Assembly: GCA_904063045.1 (NCBI GenBank)
Contig: CAJFCJ010000036.1
Location: 62,001 to 126,000, forward strand
Source: Dimorphilus gyrociliatus
Taxonomy: Eukaryota; Annelida; Polychaeta; Dinophilidae
Length of the DNA stretch: 64,000 nucleotides
Direction: 5' to 3'
Shown: positions 1 to 12,419 of the stretch, piece by piece
How the letters are laid out: each line of letters begins with the position of its first letter
Position numbering within the stretch: the stretch's first letter is position 1
Notes under the pieces: generated by a model
The model's input: the letters and a program-made list of their open reading frames with translations, nothing else
Told to the model about the DNA's origin: nothing
The model's database searches: none
Translations under genes and position numbers: made by a program

Positions 1-229
1 ATGGAGCTACTCTCCTCTCGTTTAACCTAATTTAATTCAAATACAACTTATCAACTTTTTGTTAGATACAATAGAAAATCATTTAAATTGATTTAATTCA
101 AAAATATTACTACTAGTTCTACTGCTGATGTATGTGAAAACATGATGGCAAACTATATGAATTTTTTGGTTTGTCATTTCAATTCCAATTACAGTAAGAA
201 AGATAGAATAATAATAACAATAAAAGTAA

Positions 230-527
230 AACTGGAATTACAGGAATTGCCTGGAATGCTCCATTCACTGTATGTTTGTCTTGCAGAATAGAATGGGTTT
301 TTTTGTATAATTACAAGATTCCTCTCATCTGATTCAGATACCTTTTTGGGACAACCAGTTCTAGGTTTGTCTTCCATGGAAGAACATTCCATTGCCTTCT
401 TCAGGTTGTACCATACATACAGTACTATAGGCAATTTGAAACTGCTTCGATATTTTTACATCGCTTAGCCCTCTTTTACTTAAGTCAACAATTTTCTCCC
501 TGATTTCAAGGCTTATCTTCACCATTT
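230..527 (-). pseudogene. Tc1-like transposase, N-terminal fragment
   Basis: Reading down from 527, the protein starts MVKISLEIREKIVDLSKRGL and continues as a helix-turn-helix of the Tc1 type. After a frameshift near 420 it resumes with a KPRTGCPKKVSESDER stretch, which is the second HTH of Tc1 transposases (family knowledge). The catalytic DDE part is absent, so this is a 5' remnant. It may be the same family as the full-length transposase at 35764-36762, which has a similar GRPKKV motif. Confidence 0.75.
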
Positions 528-1896
528 TATAACATTCTTCAAATTTTATGTTCTCTGATTGTGTAACACTTCTGAGTAAATGTCATAAAAAATTGTATTT
601 GGGTTTCTGTCTGATTATTATCTATTTTTTTGATAGAAACAGGGAACATAGCAGGAACTTACTATCCTTCATTTTGTTGAAAACTTTTAAGTAAAGATTA
701 CTGTGGAGTTAGAAAAATTTTGTAACAAGTTTTATCTATAAATTCGGTTGTATAAAGATCTTATCATTTAGTCTAAACAAAAAGATTTAATTAAGTATGT
801 CCTGTTAGTTAAATATTCACTTTTTCCAATCTAAGAACAACCTCTGTAAATAATGATTTCACTATATTTTCAAAAACAAAATAAAAACAAATTAGGAAAC
901 ATAATGAAAGGGAAATTGGTACATTTTCAAAATTTCATTGACCAATTAGTTTATATTCAAATAAATTTTTGTCTATAAAATTTCTTGTATTGTTTTATTG
1001 AAAATTGATGAAAAATCTATTGAGTTTGTAAACCAGAAATGTTTTCTAAAAAGCATTTTTGAGTAAGAGGAATTGCTTTGTTACTTCCTTTGTGTTTGGT
1101 AGTTAATGTTTATGAATTTTGAGTGAAAACTAAATCGAAGTTTTTGAATCAAACTTTGATTGAAAAGTCATTTTAGAGCTGTATTTTGCTTTAGATAGAG
1201 ATTGTATAAATTTCTGAGCAATATTTAGGCACTCTGAAGATCAATTCTAATGAAACATTCATTATTGATAGAGCTTTCATTGCAGCAGTTGGCATTGATA
1301 AAATTTTAAACGAATATTGTCTATCTGAACAATCTAGGAATGAACTGAAAATTACTAATACAATTTATAACAACTATACTGAAAAATGCACAGATATAGT
1401 GAAGAGAGGTCAGGACAGGTATTATACAGCTTAATTAGAGAACATGAAAGAAAAGAATCAAAATATGTACCTTGAAATGAGAAAAATTATTAAAAACTGG
1501 TACATTTTTTCTGAGTGAATGTGTAGTAAGTGTATAAATAAGGGGACGATTTAAATCCCTTATGGTTACGCTTTAACCCATGTACGGTTTCACCTGCTTC
1601 CTTCCCCCAACTGGATTGTAGTACTAATAACAATTTAAAAAAAATTTATTATAATACTAATATTTATTCATTTTCTGTCTAAAGCAGTTTTTTTTCTTAA
1701 GATGGTTCTAACTGGAAGTCCAAATGCAACAATATCAGTTTTTTCTTCTATATTAGTCTTTAATTTAATTGAAGTCAATTTTAAAAAGTATATTGCTGGT
1801 TCTGCACTTTTTTCTGTAACAGTAATGTGTTCTAAGTCAATATTTCCAGCTATTACAATTTTGAAAATATTAGAGTAAAAGTTTCAATAGACAGAA
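528..1896. other. AT-rich stretch, no gene recognised
   Basis: No recognisable gene was found here. One open stretch on the plus strand (about 1238-1432, ending in TAA) reads like protein, with a NETFIIDRAFIAAVGIDKIL segment, but it has no ATG and no family I recognise. It may be an exon relic or chance. Confidence 0.4.
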
Positions 1897-2259
1897 CACT
1901 GTTTTGAAACACTAACCACAATCTATTTCATCTTTTCCATTATCACAGCCTTCTTTTAAATTGCATACATGCTGATAATATATTTGAGTATTTTAAGTAC
2001 AATTAAACATAAAATTCTCTGTACAATCAGCTTCATCAATAGAGTCTGTTCCTTGTTCAAAACCAAAATATTTACATAAAATATTTACTTCTCTACTCCT
2101 TAAATTGATGGGACACATTTTACGCCAAAAATTAAGATTATAAGCTTCTATATAGCCTTTTAATTCATTCAATTTCCAGAAGTGCCTCATGCTATGTACT
2201 TTGTTGTATTGTAATTGTAGGAATTTCTGCTTCTTCAGAACAATATTCGTCCTTTCCAA
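1897..2259 (-). pseudogene. Relic of the SRCR/LDLa receptor family
   Basis: The upstream part reads CPINLRSREVNILCKYFGFE, which matches the SRCR segment CPLYLRTKAVKLICQAMGFE of the receptor at 52459-58778 in position and cysteine pattern. In the same frame it runs into an LDL-receptor class A end, with QHVCNLKEGC and then DNGKDEIDCG, followed by a GT donor. An in-frame TAA at about 1993 separates the two parts. SRCR and LDLa are joined directly here, whereas the intact genes have a CTLD between them, so the piece is deleted as well as broken. Confidence 0.7.
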
Positions 2260-2277
2260 TCATTTATCAATTTACCA

Positions 2278-2325
2278 AAGTACTGGTCCAATTAGAACCT
2301 TTCAAGTTCGTCCACAAATAGTCTT
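2278..2325 (+). repeat. Short dispersed repeat, copy 1
   Basis: About 40 bases beginning AAAGTACTGGTCCAATTAGA recur in opposite orientation at about 18293-18336. The inner part of the second copy, TTAAGTTGGTCCACAAGT, resembles terminal inverted repeats of mariner elements. These could be solo ends or a small non-autonomous element. No transposase lies beside either copy. Confidence 0.45.
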
Positions 2326-2739
2326 AACAAATGTAATTTCGGTAGAAATAATTCAACAAAATACCAGTATTTCGTCCAAAGAATATGTATTGAGTAAATG
2401 AGTTTCTAGTTCTAAACAAGTAAGTTTAAACAACCAGTTAATGGTTAAAGAACTGAACTGACAGGCTGGGGAAATGCATTTCCTTTTATACATTTCCAAA
2501 GCTTGGGTTCAAGTAGTCAAAGGATTACAAAGTTGAAATCTGATGGTCTCATAATTCTCATGTAACAAAAATATGAAAGACTGTTATATCACACATATAA
2601 AATATAATCCTAAGATTAGGACCACATGTCAAACATGTGCCGCAATAAACAGGCCTGCCTCATCAGCATCTGGTGTTCGACCTGCATCTTTCCCATGTTC
2701 TTTGTTCCTTTGTTAATTCCCAAGTAGCCACCATCTGTT

Positions 2740-2960
2740 ACAGTCAAGAGTCTATTTCTTACGAAATAGAGTTCTTTTCTTAAGTATTAAAAGCTAACAC
2801 TATGAAATAAAAGTCTTTCTAAAGTTCCAGCACTATAATTCCTACGAAATATAAGTATTTCTATAGTTAATAGTCTAATTCTTATAAAATAGAAGTCTTT
2901 CTAATGTACCCTTATATCTAAAGTCTAAGTATTGATATATCATTATATCTAAGTGCACAG
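2740..2960. repeat. AT-rich imperfect tandem repeats beside the gypsy-like element
   Basis: Units containing AAATA(G/A)AAGTCTTTCTAA recur about every 60-120 bases. The 23-base stretch at 2937-2959 is repeated exactly at 5600-5622, inside the polyprotein of the neighbouring element. At about 2743 the minus strand reads TGTAACAGATGG, which would suit the start of a long terminal repeat. This may be the downstream flank or LTR relic of the element, but I could not define paired LTRs. Confidence 0.35.
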
Positions 2961-3155
2961 ATATCCCACCCTTTTAAGACCTTGCTTCCACGAAAGGTCT
3001 GGGACTTGTCACAATGACTCTATTACCTTCTTTTGAAAATGTTGGATAGTTTTTAAGAGGTATTGCTTCTTGGTCAATTTCCATAGTTGAGTATGTTGGG
3101 ATCTGTAAATCTTTTTGTTGTATACTTGGAGCTGTTGGTTTGGCTTTCCTTCTTT

Positions 3156-5810
3156 CTAAGTATTTCCAAATTCTTTTCCTAGTAAGTTTGCTACATCTTT
3201 TTTTATATGCGAAGTTCCAATAATAATTATTGTTGGAAATGCAATATTAATCAGCATTTTGGTTGGAGTTTTTAGCCATGATGAAAATAAATGTTGATGT
3301 GTTGACATACTTGAGTCAATTCCTAATTCATTAGCAAAGTTGATATGTTTGTTATAAGTTGGTGGTTTTCTTGTGATAGTTTTATTAACCCTATCTCTGT
3401 ATTCCTTCTTTTTCAAAGCAGATTTGCAGAGTGCAGTAGCTCTGATTTCTTCCATTTCATGCTTTCTATCAAGTAGGAATTTTGTTGTTGGTTCTAATCT
3501 TGGGATTTCCATCAATAAATCTAAAATGTTTCTATTCTTTAATCCAAATAATATTTCATGTGGTGTTTTTTTTACCATTTCTGTAAAAATTTCCCCAAGG
3601 AAATTCCTTCCTTGATCTGTAAGAACTTCTTCTGGAATACCAAATATTGGAAAATAGTTGAAAAATAAATGTTTGGAAATTTCTTCAGCTGTTTGAGTTT
3701 TTAGAGGGAATAGATTGGTGAATCTTGACATGTGATCTATAATCACAAGTATATATTTGTAAGAATCATGTCCAGTCAAAGGTCCCATTATGTCCATAGC
3801 AATTCTTTGCATTGGTAGAGTTGGATGAGGTGTTTCAACCAACAAGTGTTTGTTGCCTGGTGCTCTTAATTGCTCACAAAATTCGCAATTCTTTATGTGG
3901 TCTTTAATTGTCTTCTTTAATTTTGAATGCCAGAAGGCTTGTTCTAAGGTATGAATTGTTATATCAACACTATAATGTTGAAATAGCTGATGTTGATGAA
4001 TTTGTCCAAGTAGGTTGGTTAAAGTTGATAGTGGTATTACAAGTAGTGGTTGACAACCATCTAAATACCATACCAGATCCTCTTTAACAAACATATTTTC
4101 AATGAAGTTTTTATATTCATACGATGTTCCAGTATCAATATTTTGTCCTTCCAATTTGTCTACAACTTTCATCAGTGGAGTATCCAAAAGTTGTTCTGTA
4201 TAGAAGTCTATTTTAACAGTTGTAGTTTTTAGTTTCATAACTTTCAATTGGTTTTCAATTGTTTCTTCATCATACTCATCATCTAAATTATCATCTAAGC
4301 AATCATCTAATTCTTCCAGATCTTCTGTATCAATATAAAAGCATTTAAGCATGTCTTTTCTTTCTGCTAGCTGAGGAACTGTATTGCCATTCTGTTTTTC
4401 TTGATTCAGTCTGTCTTTTAGTAAGTTGAGAAAATCAATTACTTCATCAGTTTCTCCAATTCTTGATACCCAGTCTGCAAACATATCTGCATCTTTTATC
4501 TTCTGAATCTTTTCTGGATCAGTTTCAATACCATTTTGTGTAATCTTATGACCAAGAAATTGTACTGATTCCTGTAAGAAAGCACACTTGCTTGGTTTGA
4601 TTCTGAAATCTTTTTCTTTAATTCTTTCTATTAGTTTTTGTAAAGCTATGTAGTGTTCTTCTAATGTTTTAGTAAACACAATAATGTCATCCATATAATT
4701 AATGCAAAAATTTTCTAATCCATTAATTACAAAATTTGTCATAATATAACTAAAGTGTAAAGGTGCATTTGCCAAACCAAAAGGCATTTGATTGAATTCA
4801 AACAGTCCAAATGGTGTAATAAAAGCAGTTTTTTCTTTGTCCTCTTCCTTGATGGGGATGTGGTGAAATGCACTTGTCAAATCTAATATGGAAAAGTATT
4901 TGTGGCCTCCTCCAAGCTTATCAAATAAATCTTCGCGGTGTTGGGATTGGATAGCAATTCTTTTTTGATTGCTTGTTAAGTTTTCTGTAATCCACAGACA
5001 TTCTCAATGTTCCTTCTTTCTTTTTAACAAAAACAATTGGTGAAGCCCATTGACTTTTACTTGATCTAATTAGTCCATTTTCCAATAAACCATTGAGTTG
5101 ATCCCTACATTCCTGTTGTTTATTGGGTGGTAATCTATAAGGCCTTTGTTTAAAAGGTTTTACATCTTCCAATAATTCAATTGCCATTGGTGGAACATCT
5201 GGTGAACCAATGTCATTCTGATTTGTAGCAATAATGTCTTCATAATTCTTTATCATTTCTTTTAATTCTTCTCTGTTCTTGTCAAGATTATTTTTGGACT
5301 CATGTAAATAATTGTCAGTTTCTAATGTATTTGAATTAATATTGTGTACATTTAGATTAGACAAATGTTTAAATTCAATACTTTCCAACTGTAATTCTTC
5401 TATTTCAGGAGTTACTGAATTTTTCTTTTGTTCTTTTTCCACTTTGATAGTTATTCCATCTTCTAATTCTATATATTGTGGTTTCACTTCCATTTCCATA
5501 GCCAAATCTTCAGATATAATTTCAGTTTCTTCTTCAGAAGAATTTACGAGAATAACAGAGTCATTGTCAGACTTAGGTGTGTTTTCACAGAAGACTTCTA
5601 TATCATTATATCTAAGTGCACATGCTAAATAATTTTTTAAGTTATTTCTATAAATTAGGCTATATTTTTCTTCTAATTGACTTAATTTCAATGCAAAAAT
5701 ATCTTTAAAAAAATTACAATTATTAGAGAATTCTCTGCAAAAAAGCTTACAAGATGATTTCCCTTTAAAGCATTTTAAACAAAAATATCTTGCATTGTCA
5801 TAATGGAAAT
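3156..5810 (-). mobile_element. Ty3/gypsy-like retrotransposon, defective pol
   Basis: The upstream part (5810-4921) carries a cysteine cluster (KCFKGKSSCKLFC) and then the start of reverse transcriptase, with GLIRSSKSQWASPIVFVKKK. The second part (4880-3156) continues RT with PFGLANAP and the catalytic box YMDD, then an integrase with an HHCC zinc finger (CEFCEQ), MDIMGPL and LTDQGRNF. A frame break near 4900 separates the two. The RNase H region is missing, and the integrase core jumps from FTEM to KTPHEILFG, so the third catalytic residue (Glu) is deleted. The element cannot be autonomous. Internal in-frame deletions rather than many stops suggest it was once copied as a deleted form. Paired LTRs were not identified. 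Confidence 0.85.
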
Positions 5811-6075
5811 TTTATCTATCAAAACTGAAAAAACAGAATTATATATGCATTTTTAGTATTAAAGCTGTTTCAAATTGTCCCAATTCTAACACAGTTTCCT
5901 TCACTGAATACTTTGTTGCCCTGATTAACATTTTCTCTTACTGCAATTTTAATAATGCTTACAAATAACAACAATGTGTTTTTGAAGATTTTCTATAAAA
6001 ATGTCTATAACACCTGGAGAGGAAAAAGCTGTAATTGAAATCTAAAATTTGATGATACAAAACCGTTAGTTTTAT

Positions 6076-6264
6076 GGGGGTCGACAGAAAATGTCCACAA
6101 ATGAGAAATTTCAAGACTAGATTTTGGATAAAGAAATGGTTTGGAAGAAGAAGATAGCAACTGATTTGTAGTTAGGAGGATCTCCTCTAAGGGTTAGGGG
6201 TAAGGGAAAAAGTTAGATACAGACAGAGGGCTGGGTTAGGGTTAGGGTAAAAGCACTGATTTTA
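6076..6264 (+). repeat. MITE with telomere-like core, copy 1
   Basis: It starts GGGGGTCGACAGAAAATGTC, contains GGGTTAGGGTTAGGGT and ends in AAAAGCACTGATTTT. The right terminal repeat is lost. It is homologous to copies at 15862-16068, 20988-21192 and 37269-37475. Confidence 0.8.
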
Positions 6265-7225
6265 TAATATGAATAGACAAATTCTTTCCATTATTCTGAC
6301 ATTCAGAGGCAACCATTAGTGGCGATTTGTAAAAAAATGTAAACAGTGATAGAATCACATATAATTTCATATTCTGTTACAGAGAGAAAAAAAATTGAGC
6401 GTATTTAAATATTAGAAAAATGTACTTTTTTAAAAAACAAAAGATGATTCTTGAAGAATTTTTTCTTTTCTAATAGTTTGTTATGTCTTTCAAATGTTCA
6501 CTAACTATTAGCTATTCATTAATTACTTTTAAATAATTTCCAGTTCAATGCAACAGTATCTATTTTTAAAAAAAAACTACAAGAAATTCTCAATTATTAT
6601 TGTCATTTTCTTACAATCTATTTCAACTTTATCACAAAAGAAAGTAATTTATTAGCATTTCGTCATTTGGGTGATAAGAGGCTGACATGTTTTATAGGTG
6701 AATTGAATATATCAGAGTTGACAGAAAATTTCAAGGCTAAATTTTGGATTGGAAATTATTTGGGAGAATTATCTCTAATTAACATTGTTGTTTAGGGAGA
6801 TCTCAATCAATTACAACCCAAGAAGGATCTTAGAGTGAATGCTTCTTATTTAGGATTACAGTTGGATTGATGATTTCCAATGGGGAATATTCTTTAATCT
6901 ATAGAAGGATCTCTTTACTTGTTGATGCAAAAAAAGATAAAATAAATTTTTTTGGCTTATTCAACTATTATGACATATCCATTCATCAATTATTAATGCA
7001 GCCATTTTGATTTTCACTATTATAGTCCTGAATATTTGAGAATAAAGAGACAAAACAAGACGAAGGAAAGATGATAGAGGGTGCTAAATAATAAAGATTT
7101 ATAGTAATAATCTTTTCTTTGCATAAAGGAATTGTACAAAAGATTGACTTGAAAACTTTTTATTTAAAAATCTTTGAATTTTTTAACGGTTTGCCGTAAA
7201 GATTAAGTTTTATCATAGATAAAAG

Positions 7226-7260
7226 ATAGAGAGAAAGAGAGAAAGAGAGAAAGAGAAAGA
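7226..7260 (+). repeat. AG-rich simple repeat
   Basis: A run of GAGAGAAAGAGAGAAAGAGA type, low complexity. Confidence 0.9.
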
Positions 7261-7554
7261 AACCAACATGAATATTTTTCATTTCTGTTGCCGCCATTTT
7301 TGTTTAAATCAAAATCCATATAGGAAACAAAACGAGTAAATTTGATTTCCTCCACATTACATGTCATTTTAAATTTAATATTTTGTTTACCATTTAGGTT
7401 GTTGTCTTTGTTTCTTTCTAAATGATAAACCATTTCTACTTCCGGTGAAAATAGTCTTTTGACTTTATGCCTAGTTTTAAATATATCTCTCTCTTCGCTA
7501 ACTCTGAAAGAAGAAAGAAGGTAAAGCTGTTCACACTGTCCAACTAGTTTAATG

Positions 7555-8519
7555 TTACACTAACTGACAATCTCCACCATCTTCAGAGTTTATATGAAAA
7601 ATGAAAGAGTCGGGTTTAACAGAAATTCCTGATATTGTGACAATCGCTTTTTTTGAATCTGTAAAAATACAATAAAAGAATTTAAAGGATATTTAATAAT
7701 ATTTGAAAAAGTTCACTTTTATCGACAATTACAACTGGAAATTTCATCTTTTCTTCATGTTTGTCCAATTGGTCAATACATTTAACCGTAATATCTGTTG
7801 TCAAAGTTCCTTCAACATTTGCAGCATTAAATGATAGAGTTAAACTTTCTCGATTCAGAACTGTATGATTCCTTTTCATTGTTGAAATAAGGGATTTATC
7901 TTCCATGTGAACGCTGCACAAAGCAGAACCTCTGAATGCGTCAACAGATACTTTCAAAGGTCTATGATTAGCTGACATATCGGGATATACAAAACCAGGA
8001 AATGTAAAGGTTGATACTAGTGCTTCAGATTTTGTTACTAAAAAACAATCCAATGTATTTATGAGATGAGACTAAACTGTTTTTTATTACCATTATTATC
8101 ATCATCAATAACTTTAAAATTCTGTTCAACTGTTCCAATTACTGGGCATACCAATTTCATCTTGTATTCATGATCTCCAGAGAAAACATCGTCATTTTCC
8201 GCCTTTACTCTTAAACTAATCGTATTATCTGTATATCGAACTTCATGTGTGACTGAATTAGATTTTGGGCTAATAGAGACCTCCCTAAAATCCAATTTGG
8301 CTATTTATGAATATGAAAAATAGACATATAAAAGATAACTTACGTGCATTCAGAAGTTCTTTTCTTTTCCAAATAACAAGCGAGAATAGATAAACGTTCA
8401 TTTTCATACATTTCATCCAGAAATGTACAAAATGAATCATCATTTTTAATGACACTCACTTTGGCCGAAATGGAAGAGAAGTACAGAAAAAGTAGACAAA
8501 AATTTGTAAATTTCATCAT
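7555..8519 (-). CDS. Secreted two-domain beta-rich protein, unknown family
   Basis: Four exons join in phase: 8519-8344, 8284-8091, 8037-7717 and 7658-7555, giving 264 residues and a TAA stop. Introns are 53-59 bases with GT-AG ends. The protein starts MMKFTNFCLLFLYFSSISA, a clear signal peptide. Residues about 60-125 and 130-230 look like two copies of one beta-strand domain: each has a hydrophobic strand ending in a cysteine (MKLVC, ITVKC), then a strand ending FKVIDDD or FPVVIVD, and each is followed at once by an intron. An Ig-like fold is possible but I recognise no named family. No membrane segment is seen at the C terminus, so it is probably secreted. The second acceptor (TTTTAG before 8284) was chosen because it alone keeps the frame. 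Confidence 0.8.
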
Positions 8520-10039
8520 CAAACAAAGTCAAATTTACAACTGAAACGCTTCAAGACAGAAATTGTATTTACAGAATGGTTAATATGTTGGAATTTCCAA
8601 TAGCGGTTTTTCGAAAACGAGACGATTGTTGCTATGGAATTATCAATATTTGCTCCATTTCTCGAATACGCTATCAGTTTACTTTAGCTTTCGGCTCATT
8701 TGCAATTTATGAGTTTGTTTGATTTTATTTTGCATTTTTATGTGAATTGACAAAACAGTCAGAAAAAAGATCAAAAAAAGTAAAAAATTCTTTAAAGTGT
8801 TTAATGATTCTCCTTTACAAATATTATAAAATCTACTTCCCACCCTTTCATTCAAACAATATGTTAGAGAACTTCCAGATCTCTAGAGTTAAATGTGATA
8901 TTACAGTTGGGGGTCATACACATACATATATATAAACATGTCTTTATGCATACTATGTATTAAATCTCGTGTAATACGCTACGAGATTGAATCTAATACC
9001 AATTAGTAGTCAATTAGAATACAGCAACCGTTTGATATGGTTACATTCAGTAAATTATATCGTTTTGTAATCGTAGAAGAACCGATCTTCAACACAATAA
9101 AGCATTGTTTTCATCTGATGATTTACGGATAAAGTTTGATTTTTTGTTAGTTTTTCAATTGGTTTTTCCAGTCTATTCTTTGGTGGGTGAATAGTATAAT
9201 TCTCTTTCTGTGTTACCTTTTCCCTGCACTCTGAACAGGAAATTTGGTTTTTTTGCGATTGGTAATTGATTTAAACAGTTGCAGCCAAAAGTATTTTGAC
9301 ATTGAAAGACTCTTTGATCACTTTCCAGCCAAGTGTGTTTGCAAATAGGGCACTGAAATTCTCTTTGTAGTCTTAAACTCTTTCTTCTTGAGGGAAGCTA
9401 TTTAGTAACCTGTTATCTATTTATTACTAATTGATCGTTGTCAAATTTTTTTGTCACTTTATTGATCACATTATATGTTTTTAAGATTATAAAATGGTTT
9501 CAAATATAAATTTGTAAACGTATATTGCGGTGAAAGTTCAGAAGATGCTGTACAGGAAGCGTTTCTGCCTATCGACGCTATATTTATAAGATTGCCAAAA
9601 AATCTTTCCTAAAAAACAAATTTAAAGTTTTCAAGAGTTCTCTAAATCTAGAATTATCCAAATTTTCCAAATAAATATTATACAATTAGTCTTTTAGACA
9701 AATGCTTTGTTTTTTAAAACAATAGATATAACTATAAAAATCCTTCTAAATGTGATAATGACTCCATTTATAGAACATTTTTAATTTCTTAAGCTGTTAA
9801 ATGTACTTGACAAATCAATGATAAGTTTTTTATAAACAATGAATAAATTCAAAATATCAATTTGTTAATCGATTTTAATAAAAAACTTGAATAGTAAATT
9901 AATTTGTTTAAAGTTCAAAAATCTAAAAAAAAGAAAAGGTCCATTTTTCGCAAAGTGTTTGATCAATTTATAGAATTTACATTTTCTTAAAAGAACGTTG
10001 TTTATCATTTATCCCAGCCTTTACAAAATAGGATTCATA
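8520..10039. other. Intergenic
   Basis: No intact gene. A short run near 9190-9410 on the minus strand reads like a cysteine-rich zinc-ribbon relic (separate entry). The rest is AT-rich with no feature I can support. Confidence 0.5.
9190..9410 (-). pseudogene. Possible zinc-ribbon exon relic
   Basis: One frame reads REFQCPICKHTWLESDQRV followed by FQCQNTFGCNC. After a frame change it continues with SCSECREK. Paired CxxC motifs suggest a zinc-binding domain of the 3CxxC type, but the frame break and lack of flanking exons make this weak. Confidence 0.3.
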
Positions 10040-12290
10040 ATGAATAAACCTTTAATCTTTCTATTCCTGTGGTTTGGTTTGTATAGTAAATAAATCATTC
10101 TTTTTTTTTTGATGAATATTTTAATGTTTTATTTTATTTTAGATTCAATTACTCAGGTAATTTTGATGAATTTAGCAAGAGGAAAGTTATCTTTTCAGAG
10201 CTCTACACAAGGAAGTAATATTAATCCCAGTATACCTCAATTTGCTGTTGACAATAATATTAATATTTCATTAACCAATGCAAGTATTTAAATATATAAA
10301 AACTGGTTCGAAAAAATATATAAAATTGATTTTATTAGCCTGAACACTGTTCAAGTACTGACAATGATAATCTGGCGGCCTCTTGGTGGTCTGTTGATCT
10401 TGAAAATGAATATAGAATTACTGAAGTATGTCTTTTGAATATAGATCATAGCCGTTGTAAGTAAAGCTATCAAAGAAAATAAATTGGGACACCATACTTA
10501 ATTTTTATCTTGAAATTATTTTAGCTGTTGATTTAAAAGAATTCTATATTTTAATTGGCAACTATCCAAATGATAATAAAACTATATGCAATTATGTGTC
10601 TAGTCCAGTAAAGAGGCCAATTTCAACTGATATTTCACAGTATGATTGCTATTCCTGCAATGAGGGATCCATTGGTTCATTTCTGACTATTCAGTTAACA
10701 ACAATCAATAAAAAGTTAATATTATGCGACGTAGATGTTCATGGAAGTTTAATTAATGTTAATAGAGGTGTAAAGGCGAATTTTTAATCAAGTTTTAAAA
10801 CTTTGAATAATAAATTTGTGTTTTTTTTCTAAAAACATAATAAAAAGGTGTTGAATTATTAAATATGAGCAAAATTAAAACAACGACTGGCGGCCATCTT
10901 GGAAATGCAAAAAAAGAGAATGCGTATGATAATGATTATAAAACATTATTCCATTCAAGAAATGGTCTTTTAAAACCATATTTTTTAATTGATGCTATTC
11001 AAACATTTAAAGTACACAGAGTAATTATTGTTTCATTATACAATGATGGTTTGTTGTCAAATATTGACTTTTTGTTCCATTCCTATTTTTCGTTTTAACA
11101 GATTATCATAAAAGATTTCAAAGAGCTTTTATTTCCGTTAAACACATTCCGGAAACGGATTTAAATTTAAATAGTAAATTTTGCATTATGAATTTTTCTG
11201 GACAATTTCGAACAAGTTTTGAATTATTCAATATTGAATGTAATCCTATTCTTACTGGAAGGTATATAGTTGTCCATCACAATGTAAGTAAGATACCAAA
11301 CAAATTTTTAGAAATGATGGAAATATATGCCTATGTTTCAAAAATTTATGAAAATCAACCGGCAGGTTTGCACCTAATAAAAAGTTATTGAAAATATTTA
11401 GGAAATTTCAATACAAGAATCGTTTTTTTTTTAAAATAGAAATTGGACATAATTTTAAATCATACATTACTGAGGCAAAATTGAATAATGTTGTACTACC
11501 AAGTAATCAATTATCATTCTTAAAAGATGATATCTATTTTATTAATGATCATATTGGAAAGATAAATTTAAAAAATGATGATATTCTTAAGATAACTACA
11601 AATCTTATTCATCTAAATTATATTTGTTTAAGAGGTTAATAAGTTTACTTTTTTTTGAAATTTACAGTTTCTTTTTTAAATTTAAATTTAAATTTTTTAT
11701 ATTTCAATAGTTTTTCAATCTGTAAATATAACACATGAATTTGAAATAGAAATAGCAAATTTTCTAAATAATTCAACAATTGAACAACAAATAACAAGAG
11801 ATTTCAAAAACTCTCATACAATTTGTGTAAAATTCAATTTCACGTTGACGAAACAAATACGAATTATATCTAAAAATAGCCAAGGATTAGGAGAAGTTGA
11901 TCTTATTGCAGTTTCAACTTTAACTCAGAAAAGTTAGTAGCAAAAAAGATATTCTTCAATTTTTTTGTTTTTTTGTTTTTTACAGATTTGCCTGTTTGCT
12001 TTCAAACAATTGATAAATGGGCCTATTCTGTTTCTTTATTACAACAGAACTCTCAATTATATATCTATATTCTATTGGAAATTGTTGATAGAAATGAAGA
12101 AATTATTGTTTATCATTTGAAAACAGCTACTTATAACAAATTTTTAAGTTTATGCTCAAAAGTACAAATTCAAGATAACAGTTGGATGTTAAGAAATTAT
12201 CAACTATTTCTTTGTAAAAAGCTTGATGGCTCTATTGTAATTACTTCCTACCAGTTAAGGAAAATTGTAACAGCTTTACATATTTTTTAA
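10040..12290 (+). CDS. Secreted tandem discoidin/fucolectin-like protein, 576 aa
   Basis: Nine exons keep phase throughout: 10040-10085, 10143-10279, 10339-10456, 10525-10767, 10848-11048, 11102-11365, 11440-11634, 11711-11932 and 11986-12290 (TAA). The first exon is a signal peptide (MNKPLIFLFLWFGLY). Residues about 22-175 match the eel-fucolectin-related/F5-8 type C pattern: NLARGKLSFQSSTQ, AVDNN, CSSTDNDN, WWSVDLENEYRITEVCLLN. Residues about 180-335 look like a second, weaker discoidin domain (NAKKENAYDNDYKTLFHS, then VHRVIIVS). Residues 337-576 are further beta-rich units of unknown type. All introns are phase 1 except intron 2, which is phase 0 and reads in frame only with a GC donor (GCAAGT) at 10280. 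Family knowledge suggests extracellular carbohydrate or membrane binding; the ligand is unknown. An AATAAA follows at about 12385. Confidence 0.85.
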
Positions 12291-12419
12291 GCTATGTTTA
12301 CTGTTATTATTATTCAACAATAGATAAAAATTGCAATAGAGTGTTTGTGTTAATTAAATATTTATCAGGCCTAGGTTATTCTTAAAATAAAATCTTTCTC
12401 CATAAGCAACTTACCCATA

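Larger units (their letters stand above)
5811..7554. other. Intergenic AT-rich DNA with repeat fragments
   Basis: No gene was recognised. It holds one MITE copy (6076-6264), a weaker related fragment near 6710-6790 with GACAGAAAATTTCAAGGCTA, and an AG-rich run. Confidence 0.5.

Noticed and set aside
3156-5810. An endogenous retrovirus
   Set aside because: No envelope-like frame and no paired LTRs were seen; RT and integrase fit Ty3/gypsy elements.
6240-6260. TTAGGG repeats as a chromosome end or interstitial telomere fusion
   Set aside because: The tracts are only two or three units long and lie in the middle of a repeated element with defined ends at several loci.
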